The notes under the pieces are model-generated. The model saw only the letters and a list, made by a program, of their open reading frames with translations, did not search any database and was not told where the DNA came from. Source: Bremia lactucae (lineage: Eukaryota > Oomycota > Peronosporomycetes > Peronosporales > Peronosporaceae). From it: a DNA stretch of 64,000 nt. The DNA lies in the NCBI RefSeq assembly GCF_004359215.1, contig NW_027152031.1, positions 736,941-800,940 on the forward strand, read 5' to 3'. Position numbers and translations under genes: made by a program. This document shows positions 54,781 to 64,000 of this stretch, piece after piece (the stretch's first letter is position 1; every line of letters begins with the position of its first letter).

Positions 54781-55860
54781 AAGAGGTTTCAGAATTGTCA
54801 GAAGGGCAACGCGCCGCTTATGACAAGCTCAAAACCTTATTCGGCTTGAGCACGTGAAATTTATTATCTCCCAGGGACCAGAGGTCCTGCATGCAAGGCT
54901 TGAAGCCTTCATACGGTATGAATCCTCCCTGATCGGTCAGGTACAGGACACTTAGCGGCATCTATGCCAACCCGGTACATATCTGTACATGACTCAGAGC
55001 TGAGGGCTCGCTCTCGAACTGTAAATGTGAAGATATTTAAGGGGAAAGAGGGAGAAAATCTTCCTTTTTGGATTAAGCAGATGGAAATGTCCATTGATTC
55101 CGCCTTGTTCTTCACAGAACGGCAAAAGGTGGCTATGGTCATTTCCAAACTTGGAGGTAGAGCCATGGAGTGAGCACTATCGTGCAGCACGTCAATAAAC
55201 GACGCTTTTCCCTCATGGGATTCGCTGAAACAGCAAATGACGAGCATGTCTGCACCGCCTGATCAGGCTTTTCGCATGCGAGCACGGCTCCTAGCGACTC
55301 GATAGGGTAAAAGAACCCTAGGGGACTTTGTCCAGGAGTGGAGAACTCTCATTGCATCTATGCATCAAGACCCGGTGCAAGAAGCAATTGTAGTGGCCAT
55401 CTTTATGGGGGGTCTCAATGAGGGCGTCGCCCGGACGGAATTGTTCCGATCTAATCCGGCTACGTTCGAAAAGGCAGTTGCCATAGCGCTACGCGCCGAG
55501 TTTGACTTTAAGTCTGCTCGCGTTAGCACGCCTGTCTATCGAACAAGCTCTTCGAGCACATGGGTTCCGTCTAATAGAGCGGAATCCATGGATTTAAGCC
55601 TCGTTGAGGAAGGAGAAGAGGCTCATCAAGCTGTGGAACAGCATAAGACCATCCGTTGATGTTATATGTGCGGAAGCACGAAATATTTACGCCCTGCCTG
55701 CCTTCGAAATTCGCGTAAAGCTCGAAAGAGCTCCAACTCCGACCTAAACCTGAGATCTGGTTCGGTGCGAGAAAACGTCAATACCCAGTAGGTGCGGGGC
55801 ACCCTACTCGGGAAGACCTAGGCTCTATTGAACTTCAAGGAGGTGAGAATAAATAGAACC
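54781..55860 (+). pseudogene. gag of C2
   Basis: It starts ATGGAAGAGGTTTCAGAATT (MEEVSELSEGQRAAYDKLK), hits a TGA near 54857, and continues in other frames: 54964-55173 ([34 protein letters not shown]) and 55360-55659 (VVAIFMGGLNEGVARTELFR, NRAESMDLSLVEEGEE). A zinc knuckle CGSTKYLRPAC follows at about 55665 with His replaced by Tyr. The capsid motifs match C1 and C3. Confidence 0.7.
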
Positions 55861-55959
55861 TAGCCCCAGTAGGTCGGTGCTCAATGGCACGGGGCGAGAG
55901 TACAAGCCTGGCTTGCTAGTCGCTTAAGCGACTGTAAAGGGCTTTGATAAGCCGTGTCT

Positions 55960-57019
55960 TGCAATTATGCTCTACGCCTTTCCCTTGAAGGAAGTCAACA
56001 ATACGTTGAGGCGCTTAAAGCGGATGAAGGTGATACAATCACTGTTCGGTTAGCGACTGGGACTCGTATCACTGTTCCCAAAGTTCCATTGAACTTAGGT
56101 ATAAAGTTTGGACTTTGACAGTATGGAACGCTATCTCGTCCTTGATTTGGATTCGAGATATGATCTCATCCTTGGTATGGCCTGGTTAGAATACCATGAG
56201 CCATGGATCGATGGGAGGTCTAAGGCCTTAGGTGCCACGCGCAATGTTCCTAGCAAAGTTTTGGAGAGGTATGAACCCACCTTTGCTAGCCAACAAAAGC
56301 GCTATTGGCGCGGATCTTTGAATGAGTCTGTCAAAGTTTTAGACATTGGCATGTCTGAGTTAGTAAACTCTTATGTCAAAAACATTAATTCTGAGCCCGA
56401 CTCAGCAGAAATAAGTGGAACGGCACGTACTCTGTCGAGTGACACTCGTTATAATTACGATTCACTAAATGCTGAAAGCATTGTTGGCCTAAGGCCGAAT
56501 CATCAAGGGTGCAATATCCCTGAGATACGTGGAGTGGCACGTCTAAGTCCACCGAGTATGGTCGGCCGAGGTGGCATCATACTAAGTGTCAATAGTGACA
56601 CTATTAACACTTCGCCAGGGCATTTTGGGTCAAACCCTCCTAATGCACGTGAAGCGACACGTAAACGTTCGCTGGATAAGGAAGTTGAGTTACCCAACGC
56701 CTTGTCGGATGTCAAATTAGACACCATGTCTTGTATAGAACCAATACAGGCTGAAAAATCCGGGGACGTGAAGGTCTCGGTCTCGAAGAGGCGTATTGCC
56801 TCCACTCCAAGACAGGATGGACACGAAGCGTGTATATCGCAATTACATACGCTTGTAAATGAAGGAACCGGGAACATTGAGGGGGAAGTTAGCCTTGCGG
56901 CAACCCCTTCGTTACATGCTCTTTTAGAGCTAGACGAAATGTCTATTGATGAGTGCGGCCGAGCCTTAAAGCTGGCGACTTATCTGAGATGGTGGTCATT
57001 CGACCAACAACTGAGTTAA
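55960..57019 (+). pseudogene. protease and protease-RT linker of C2
   Basis: The frame 56108-57019 (303 residues) begins with [20 protein letters not shown], the retropepsin C-terminal block. A 250-residue low-complexity linker rich in Ser/Asn/Glu follows. The active-site part lies upstream in another frame near 55950 with DSGASC eroded. The linker is unusually long; part of it recurs in C3 at 61440-62120. Confidence 0.65.
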
Positions 57020-57125
57020 ACTCATCGTCACTTCTAGACGAAGCTGTCCTGGATGACACAAAAGCTGCACTTAGTGCGCGAAATGGGTCATCAATCCTTA
57101 ATGATCCTACGGTCCCTTTTATTCC

Positions 57126-57905
57126 TTGATTAAGGAATTCCACGATGTGGTATGTAATAATCCACCATCTGTTTTACCTCCGGATAGAAATGTTCGTCAT
57201 GAAATTGACTGGTTCCGGGAACCAAATACTGTGTCACAAGACAATGGCCTTTACCAAGGGAGCAGTGTGACGTCATTAAAGATTTCTTCCGTGCGAAGCA
57301 CGAGGCTGGAATGGTACAAGAGAGCAAATCTCCTCATTCGACACCGATATTTTGTGTCAAAAAGCCAAATGGTAAATGGCGCATTGTACATGCTTATAAT
57401 AAGCTTAATGTTGTTACTATACCAGCACGACCCCCCATCCCCAGAAAGGATGTTTTTCAGAACAATATGGTGGAATATACAATGCGCAGTGCACTTGACA
57501 TAGTCGACGGTTACTACCAATTGCTCATGCGAGCTAGCGATATCCCACTTACAGCGGTTAGCACCCCAAGCGGTATGTTATGGGAGTGGTTGGTTATGCC
57601 ACAAGGGCTGTCCAACGCCCCGGCAACATTTAATCGTCTAGTGACGCAACTGTTTCGCCCTCATCGAGGTTATGCACAGACTTATTTCAATGACATTTTT
57701 GTCCCTAGTCGTGTGGAGCAGGATCGGTCGGATATGGAAAACCATTTAGACCATTTGCGAGCGTGCTCGAGTGCATGCGCACAAACAAATTGTATGCCGA
57801 TGCATCTAAATGCATTTTCGGCGCATACGAAATTCCTTTATTAGGATACTTCGTTGGAAAGCGAGGCCTTAGAGCGAATCCCGCTAAGGTAAAGCCATAG
57901 TAGAT
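57126..57905 (+). pseudogene. reverse transcriptase of C2
   Basis: The frame 57311-57844 covers VQESKSPHSTPIFCVKKPNG, WRIVHAYNKLNVVTIPA, RSALDIVDGYYQLLM (motif A), VMPQGLSNAPATFNRLV (motif B) and YFNDIFVPSRV (motif C). The first Asp of YxDD is Asn, which should abolish catalysis. The thumb continues frameshifted (GKRGLRANPAKV). The fingers (VVCNNPPSVLPPDRNVRHEI) are in the frame starting at 57126. Confidence 0.75.
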
Positions 57906-57929
57906 TGGCCGGTTCCTAAAAACCAAAAG

Positions 57930-58480
57930 GATTTGCGCAAGTGGTTGGGTCTCGCCAATTATTTACACAAATATAGCGAAAATTACGCTGATATGGCAAG
58001 GCCATTATCTAATCTCCTTATAAAGGATACAGAATGGTGCTGGACTAGCACCGAAAATAATGTTTTTCGAGCAGCTAAGGATTGTTTTATCCATGCCCGA
58101 TTCTGGCACTGCCAAACTAAAATTGGTCTTTCAGTGTCGTCTGTGACGCATCGGATTTTACCATTGCTAGTGATCTGTTACAAACAGATGTTGATGAACA
58201 TGAACGTATTATTGCGTTCGAGTCTAAAGAGCTTAAAGCTGCGGAAAAGAACTACCCAGTTCATGACAAAGAGTTACTTGCTATGAAGTATGCTCTCGTC
58301 AAATTTCAAGTTCATCTGCTCGGCTCTAAGCTATACAGATCACGCGTCATTACGCACGGCGACTAAGTCGCCCCACTCTTACAGAGAATGGCCCGATGGC
58401 TATCCTTTTTCGCGGAATACAACTTCGCGGTGAAAATATAAGCCCGGCAAGCAAAATGCTTTGGCCGATGCGTTATCATG
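57930..58480 (+). pseudogene. RNase H of C2
   Basis: The frame 57933-58286 starts RKWLGLANYLHKYSENYADM, the RT-RNase H connection. VSSVTHRILPLLV is a shifted form of SVCDASDFAIGS. The block KSYLL onward (HDKELLAMKYALVKFQVHLL) and ADALSCRP near 58470 mark the C-terminal half. Confidence 0.65.
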
Positions 58481-58489
58481 CAGGCCGGA

Positions 58490-59935
58490 TTATGAGCTTT
58501 CTCATTTAACGACCATCTTGTCGCCTATTCCTGAATTAATCCGTTCGGCTTACGCCAAGGATGAAAAGTGTGTAGCTCTGCTACGAGCTTTAAAGAACTC
58601 TGACTCGGGTTTTAAATTGCCGGCACGTTTGCGCGCAAGGTTATGTCGATTGTTTATCGATAAAGACCTATTGCTTTATTGCGCGGACGCTGTGGATCCT
58701 CCACCTGTCGTTGTTCCTCATGTTGAGAATTTAAAGTACCGAATCTTCTATGAGGCACGATACAGTCCTTGGTGGTCATCTCGGTAGAGAAATGACCTAC
58801 GGCTCTGTAAGGCAGATTTATTGGTGGCTCAAACTTTATAAATGGGTCAGCACATAGGTTCGCACGTGCGAAACTTGCCAACGGGTTAAGCCCTCGGCGC
58901 ATGCTGCTGCGTCACTGGCAAGTCTGTCCGTACCCATAGGGTGTTGGAAGTCCATTAGTATGGATTTGTTTTCGGTCCACCGAAAGATTCGACCAGTAAC
59001 ACCGGCATAGTTGTCTTTGTTGACCGATTGAGCTAAATGGCACACTTAGCGGCCGTGCCGGATACTATTGATGGTGAAGGTACAGCAAGGCTGTTCATCG
59101 ATCGTGTATTTCGACAGCACGGTTTGCCAGTGGCAAACGTTTCTGATCGGGACCCCCGTTTCACGGGTAAATTCTGGCAATCGATTTCCGAGTGCTGGGT
59201 ACCAGATTGGATATGTCCACTGCAGACCATTCGCAGACCGATGGTCAAACTGAACGTGTCAATTGCGTCATTAAAAACATTTTACGCAGTGTGTGTGTTC
59301 CAACACCAAAGCACTGGAGCTCAATGCTTCCAGTGGGATAATTTGCGTTAAATAACGCTGTCCATGCCTCTACAGGCTACACTCCGCTCTATGTCAACGG
59401 CCTCACCCACCCACGCGTTCCGTTAACGATACCACTGCGTGGCTTAGGGCTGGTAGGGGAGAATAAGCCGATGAGCTTGCTGATATTAGCCCTATTTACC
59501 ATTTGGAAACAAGTAAGCGAGTTTATCGCAATACAATTTAGTGTCTTAAGACATGTACGTGACATGATGGCTGATAGCCAAGACAAACAAAAAGAAAAAG
59601 CATATGCCAAAAGCAGAAGCTGTATTAATGCTTATGTGGTCGGAGATTACCTTTAATTAAAAGCTAAGAATTAACCTATTAACTTGGTTTTCGCGATCTT
59701 CAAGACCAAATTGCGCCCGCGCTTTATTGGACAATTTACGGTCATGGCCAAGAAGACCCTAGCTTACACGCTTAACCTTCCTAGCAAGCTGCGTACACAC
59801 CCAGTGTTCTACGTCGGCTTGCTTAAGCCATATCGGGATCCTTCCCACATGGACTTAACGCGGTTGCGCCGAGACAGGCGGTTAAGCCGCAGATTTCTGC
59901 ATCCTCACCAGGATGTCCAAATGGCCCTCTAAACG
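58490..59935 (+). pseudogene. integrase of C2
   Basis: The linker 58461-58787 holds DKDLLLYCADAVDPPPVVVP and YEARY. The zinc-finger pair CETCQRVKP lies near 58875. The core is in 59037-59351 (MAHLAAVPDTIDGEGTARLF, SDRDPRFTGKFW; the following DGQTE is frameshifted). The GPF-type C-terminal module is at 59684-59932 (RPRFIGQFTVMAKKTLAYTL, NLPSKLRTHPVFYVGLLKPY). Confidence 0.7.
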
Positions 59936-59984
59936 AGGTTGCTGATGTTCTAGCATCGAAAGAAGGTTTTGAACCGCCTCAAAA

Positions 59985-60449
59985 GTGCCCTCACCCGAGC
60001 AAGGCTCTCACGAAGAAGTTGCACTTCGTGCTCTTGAGCATCAAATGCTTCCATCCAGATTTCGGCCCCCTCCCGCGATGCTTAATGCGCGAGGGTACCT
60101 TCAGTTTCACGTGGAGAAACTTTTAAAGCGACGTCGTCGTAAGGGCCAATACCAGTATCTGGTGAAGTGGCAGGGGTACCCCTCTTTTGAAAGCTCTTGG
60201 GAGTTTGAGGTACCTCTTCAGCAAGATTGCCCGTACGCCGTTGACGTTTTCGATCGCCAAGCTCAGAGTCAACTTGCGTCAAAGACGCTTTTCACCACTA
60301 GAAGTGGGATTAGGTGGATCTATAGCCTCAGTGCGGCTTTATCCATGGTTATACGGTCAATCGAAGCACTGAAATATCGGCTAGGCCTTTCCTCGTTTTG
60401 TGGCTTAAATGCCGGACGTAACAGGCCTTTGGTCTTAAGCTTGGCGTAA
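59985..60449 (+). CDS. chromodomain at the C-terminus of C2 pol
   Basis: The 154-residue frame contains LQFHVEKLLKRRRRKGQYQY followed by LVKWQGYPSFESSWEFE, a full chromodomain with the aromatic positions Y, W and W of the methyl-lysine cage. Such domains at the end of gypsy integrases are thought to guide insertion to heterochromatin. The frame runs about 60 codons past the domain, overlapping the antisense ORF region. Confidence 0.8.
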   Translation: MPSPEQGSHEEVALRALEHQMLPSRFRPPPAMLNARGYLQFHVEKLLKRRRRKGQYQYLVKWQGYPSFESSWEFEVPLQQDCPYAVDVFDRQAQSQLASKTLFTTRSGIRWIYSLSAALSMVIRSIEALKYRLGLSSFCGLNAGRNRPLVLSLA

Positions 60450-60450
60450 T

Positions 60451-60746
60451 CAAAGCGAAGCTTCCGTTCCAAACGATTATCAGCCACGTCCAAGACTCTA
60501 TTATTCCAAATACTGCGGAGGCGGCGGGCCTGATGGACGCAGTTCTCAAATGAGACCTCGTTTTCGTTTTGACTTTTAATTCGTTTCGAAACAAACGATC
60601 GGAATTTCCCTCATTGAAGTCACCGAAGCCCCACGGGCCTGATCACGCAAATGCGTTAGATTCTTCGCGTCATTTCCTTTGGCGTAAGGTATTGCTCATG
60701 AAGAATATCGCGAGCAGCGAGCTCCTCCGACGTCCTGGCCGTGTGA
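60451..60746 (-). pseudogene. antisense ORF remnant of C2
   Basis: The reverse strand carries HTARTSEELAARDILHEQYL, TPKEMTRR, then (shifted) RDQARGASVTSMREIPIV, NENEVSFENCVHQARRLRSI and RLERKLRFDYAKLKTK. These are collinear with 23560-24000 and 40260-40640. The N-terminal part is missing because the element is cut at 60746. This is the third copy supporting the antisense frame. Confidence 0.55.
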
Positions 60747-63700
60747 CCAAAAATGCATTTAGATGCATTAGCATACAATTTATCTGTGCGCATACACTCG
60801 AGCACTACTCGAAATGGTCTATATAATTTTTCACATCCTACCGACCCTGCCCCGCACGACTATGGACAAAAAATTCATCAAAATAAGTCTGTGCATAACC
60901 TCAATGAGGGCGGAACAGTTGCGTCACTAGACGATTAAATGTCGCCGGGGCGTTGGAAATCCCTTGTTGCATAACCAACCACTCCCATGGCATACTGCCT
61001 GAGTTGCGCTGTAAGCGAAATATCGCTAGCTCGCATGAGCAGTTGGTAATAACCATCGACTACGTCAAGTGCACTGTACATTGTACATCCCACCACAATG
61101 TTCTGGAGAACATCCTTTCTAGGAATGGGGGTTTGTGCAGGTATAGTGACAGCATAAGAAAAGCTTATTATAAGCAGTACAATGTGCCATTTGCCATTTG
61201 GCTTTCTGACTCAAAATGTCGGTGTCGAACGGGGAGATTTGCTTTGTCGTACCATTCCAGCCTCGTGCCTAGCTCGGAAAAATTGTCAATGTTGTCACAC
61301 TGTTTCCTTGGTAAAGGCCACTGTCGTGTGACAGAGTATTTGTTTCCAGGGATTAAGTCAATTTCATGACGGACACCTCTATCCGGGGGTAAACAGATGG
61401 TATATTTGACAGATCACATCTTAAAATTCTTAATCAAGGAATAAAATGGATCTGCGGATCTTTAAGGATTGATGATCCACTCCGCGCACTAAGTGCAGCT
61501 TCTGTGTCATCCAGGACAACTTCGTCCAGAAGTGACGATGAGTTTAACTTAATCGTTGGTCGACTGACCACCGTCTCAAGAAGCCGCCAGCCTTTAAGGC
61601 TCGACCGCACTCATCACTAGACATTTTGTCTTTCTCCAGAAGAGCATGTTACGAAGGGATTGCCGCAAGGCTCAATTCGCCCTCGATTTTACCGGTTACA
61701 CCATTTACAAGCATATTCTATTCCTTACTCGTATCACTTTGTGAGGGTATAGATACTTTGCATCTCGCCTGCCTTGGAGTAGAGACAATACGCCTCTTAG
61801 AGGCCGGCACATTCACGTCTTCAAATTTTCAGCCTGTATAAGATCTATACCAGAGCTGGTGTCTACTTCGACATCCGACAAGGAGTTAGAAAACTCAGCT
61901 TCCTTGTCCACATGTCACTTCACGTGCATTAGAAGAGTTTGACACGAAATGCCCTAGCGAACCGCCAATAGTGTCACTGCTGACACTCAGTATGGTGCCA
62001 CCTCGGCCGAACAAACTCGGTGGACTTAGACTTGCCACTCCACGTTTCTCAGGGATATTACACCCTTGATGACTCGGTCTAAGGCCAACAGCTTTCAGCA
62101 TTCATTGAGGCGTTTTTACAACGAGTGTCACTCGACGGAATACGTGCCGTTCCACTTAATTCTGTTGCGGGCTCAAACTTAATGTTTTCAACATTGGGTT
62201 TATTAACTTAGACATTCCAATGTCTAACCCACTGACAGATTTAGTCAGTCATTCGCACCAATAGCGTTTCTTGTTGCCTAGCAAAGGTGGGCTCATTACT
62301 CTTCGAAACTTTGCTAGGAACATTGCGTGTGACGCTTAAGGTTTTAGACCTTCAATCGATCCATGGCTCTTGGCGTTCAAGCCAGGCCATACCAAGGATG
62401 AGATCATATCTCGAATCCAATCAAGGACGAGACCACGTTGCATACTGTCAAAGCCAAGAAACTTTATGCGTAAGTTCAAAGGAACTCTAGGAAGAGTGAC
62501 ACGAGCCCCAGTCGCTACGCGAACAGTGATTGAATTACTTTCATGCGCTTTAAGTCCTAAACGTATTGTTGACTTCTTACAATCAAAGACGTCGAGCATA
62601 ATTGCAAGACGCTCCTGAGCAAATTAAAACTGACCATGGCTTATCAAAGTCCATTCACAGTCGCTTGAGCGACTAACAAGCCAGGCTTGTACTCACGTCC
62701 CGTGCCATTACGCAAAGAGCTAATTGGGGTTAGGTCATGTCTACTCTCACCTCCGAGAGTTTTAATAGAGCCTAGGTCTTCCCCGGTTACTGGGTACCGA
62801 CGTTTTTCGCACCGTACCAGATTTCTGGTATATGTCGGAATTGGTGCTCGTTCGAGCTTAACGAGTATTTAGTTGGGGACAGGCCAGACGTAAATTTTTC
62901 TTGCTTCCGCACATAAAACATCTAATGATTTCATGCTGTTCCACAGCTTGAAGTGCCTCTTCTCCTTCCTCAACAAGGCTTAGATCCATGGGTTCCGGTC
63001 TATTAGATGGTACCCATGTGCTCGAAGAGCTTGTTTGGTAAATAGGCGTGCTAACGCGAGCAGACTTAAAGTCGAACTCGGTGCGTAGCGCTATGGCAAC
63101 TGCCTCTTCATAAGTAGCAGGATGAGATCGGATTAATTCCGTCCGGGCAACGCGCCTTCATTGAGACCCCCCATAAAGATGGTTCCTACAATTGCTTCTT
63201 GCACCGGGTCTTGATGCGTAGATGCAATGAGAAATCTCAACTCCTGGACAAAGTCTCCTAGGGTTCTTTTACCCTGTCGAGTCGCTAGGAGCCGTGCTCG
63301 CATGCGAAAAGCCTGATCAGGCGGTGCAAACATGCTGGTCATTTGCTGTTTCAGCGAATCCCATGAGGGAAAAGCGTCATTTATGGACGTGCTGCACGAT
63401 AGTGCCCGCTCTACCTCCAAGTTTGGAAATAACCATAGCCACCTTTTGCCGTTCTGTTAAGAACAAGGCGGAATCAATGGACATTTCCATCTGCTCAATC
63501 CAAAAAGGGAGATTTTCTCCCTCTTTTCCCTCAAATGTCTTCACATTTACATTTAGAGGGCGAGCCCTCGGCTCTGAGTCAGGTACAGAGATATACCGAG
63601 TTGGCATAGAAGCCGCAAAGTGGTCCTACCTGACCGACCAGGGAGGTTTCGTTCCGCATGAAGGCTTCAAGCCTTGCATTTAGGACCTCTGGTTCCTGGG

Positions 63701-63854
63701 AAATAATAAATTCCACGCGTTCAAGCTCGAATAAGGTTTTAGGCTTGTCATAAGCGGCGCGTTGCGCTTCTGACAACTCTGGAACCTCTTCCATTTTCGT
63801 GATGGATTAGTTTTGTAAAGACTCAGGCGTAGATTGACTACGAGTGCTACCGAG
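60747..63854 (-). mobile_element. family-C element C3, 5' half, minus strand
   Basis: From right to left: PBS (63850-63842, CGGTAGCAC, first base changed), gag start at 63794 (MEEVPELSEAQRAAYDKPKT), capsid (63607-63377 and 63420-63133), nucleocapsid and protease (62960-62200; RYDLILG-like [16 protein letters not shown] at 62360), linker (62101-61440) and RT down to 60747. Its RT end is fused to the 3' end of C2. Confidence 0.75.
63133..63794 (-). pseudogene. gag of C3
   Basis: The frame 63794-63579 (SEAQRAAYDKPKTLFELERV, EFIISQEPEVLNARLEAFM) is the N-terminal part. 63607-63377 has [20 protein letters not shown] and [12 protein letters not shown]. 63420-63133 has FPSWDSLKQQMTSMFAPPDQ, ARLLATRQGKRTLGDFVQEL and GTIFMGGLNEG, a good retrotrans_gag signature. 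Two frameshifts separate the parts. Confidence 0.75.
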
Positions 63855-64000
63855 TGTAGCGGAGCTACCTCGTCCCTTAAGTCAGAGAAAGAATTTTAGC
63901 CTCAGAGAGCCTCTTCGTTCAATAGAACTATTGGGTTTAACAACTTAGGAATTCGTACAAGCTATTAGAGCTTAATGAATCCTAGTTCAAGGGTTCAGGG
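63855..64000 (-). repeat. LTR-C, 5' LTR of C3, cut by window end
   Basis: It begins TGTAGCGGAGCTACCTCGTC and matches the first 146 bp of 53533-54016 (CAATAGAACTATTGGGTTTAAC block). It continues beyond the window. Confidence 0.8.

Larger units (their letters stand above)
54232..60746 (+). mobile_element. family-C chromodomain gypsy element C2 (near full length, no 3' LTR)
   Basis: Plus-strand order: 5' LTR, PBS, gag (54781-55860), protease and linker (55900-57019), RT (57126-57905), RNase H (57930-58480), integrase (58490-59935), chromodomain (59985-60449), and an antisense ORF remnant (60746-60451). It is cut at 60746 by minus-strand sequence of C3, so the 3' LTR is missing. The chromodomain after integrase places it in the chromovirus group of Ty3/gypsy. 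All main frames carry shifts. Confidence 0.85.

Noticed and set aside
1..64000. CRISPR arrays, bacterial operons, rRNA
   Set aside because: No regularly spaced short repeats, Shine-Dalgarno-type gene packing or rRNA blocks are seen; introns and retroelements show eukaryotic DNA. I also found no tRNA gene by eye, but a covariance-model scan would be needed to exclude one.

Overview
The window looks like a repeat-dense stretch of an oomycete nuclear genome (Peronosporales type, such as Phytophthora or a downy mildew; I cannot name the species). The evidence is an elicitin-like protein with the C-X4-C-X14-C core, a secreted temptin-like protein, short 54-90 bp introns with GTACGT or GTAAGC donors, and dense degenerate Ty3/gypsy elements. 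About 10 kb (28.6-38.9 kb) is a host gene island. Almost everything else is nested, inverted and broken Ty3/gypsy retrotransposons, with one 100-N gap (50697-50796) and one single-n join (15370).

Left repeat block, 1-28 kb. I sorted the LTRs into families by their ends. A: TGTAACGGGG..CCCCGTTACA. C: TGTAATGGGG..CTCCGCTACA. D: TGTTACACAG..GCCTGCCTACA. E: begins or ends with TGTAGTGGGGCACC-like sequence. Element A1 (minus, gag-protease) runs off the left edge. It is followed by A2 (minus, whole pol plus gag, badly eroded), an LTR-D, an LTR-E fragment, element 3 (plus, gag to integrase, 8.2-12.8 kb), element 4 (minus, 13.1-17.6 kb, carrying a solo LTR-A with a 5-bp target duplication), and a mosaic of integrase and 3' pieces (18.8-21.3 kb). 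A C-LTR element in minus orientation (22.6-25.4 kb) follows; it has a polypurine tract, integrase and chromodomain, and an antisense reading frame between the chromodomain and the 3' LTR. After it come an LTR-D and a family-D reverse transcriptase on plus.

Gene island. In order: a temptin-domain secreted protein (+), a Qc-type SNARE (-), an elicitin-like protein (+), a four-KH RNA-binding protein with an SF1-like first KH domain (-), the TFIIIB subunit BDP1 (+), a small secreted Ser/Thr/Asp-rich protein (-), and an orphan 3'-terminal exon (-). The KH gene and BDP1 diverge from a 214-bp intergenic region. Three of the products have an acidic or Ser/Thr linker and a hydrophobic C-terminal tail, as in GPI-anchored surface proteins.

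Right repeat block, 39.3-64 kb. It begins with the same C-LTR / antisense ORF / chromodomain-integrase / LTR-D / family-D RT series as the left block. 3.17 kb of it is nearly identical to the left copy and in direct orientation, so the gene island sits between direct repeats. Next come family-D gag-protease (minus), A-type pol (minus), a 2.15-kb exact copy of element 4 ending at the N gap, and a family-D gag with its 5' LTR. Three family-C elements close the window: C1 (minus) and C2 (plus) head to head across 215 bp, then C3 (minus) meeting C2 tail to tail and leaving the window through its 5' LTR.

The most interesting signal is the antisense protein-coding frame at the 3' end of the chromodomain-bearing family-C elements. 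Three diverged copies support it, with changes concentrated at third codon positions of the antisense frame. A possible 7-nt microexon in the KH gene is the second.
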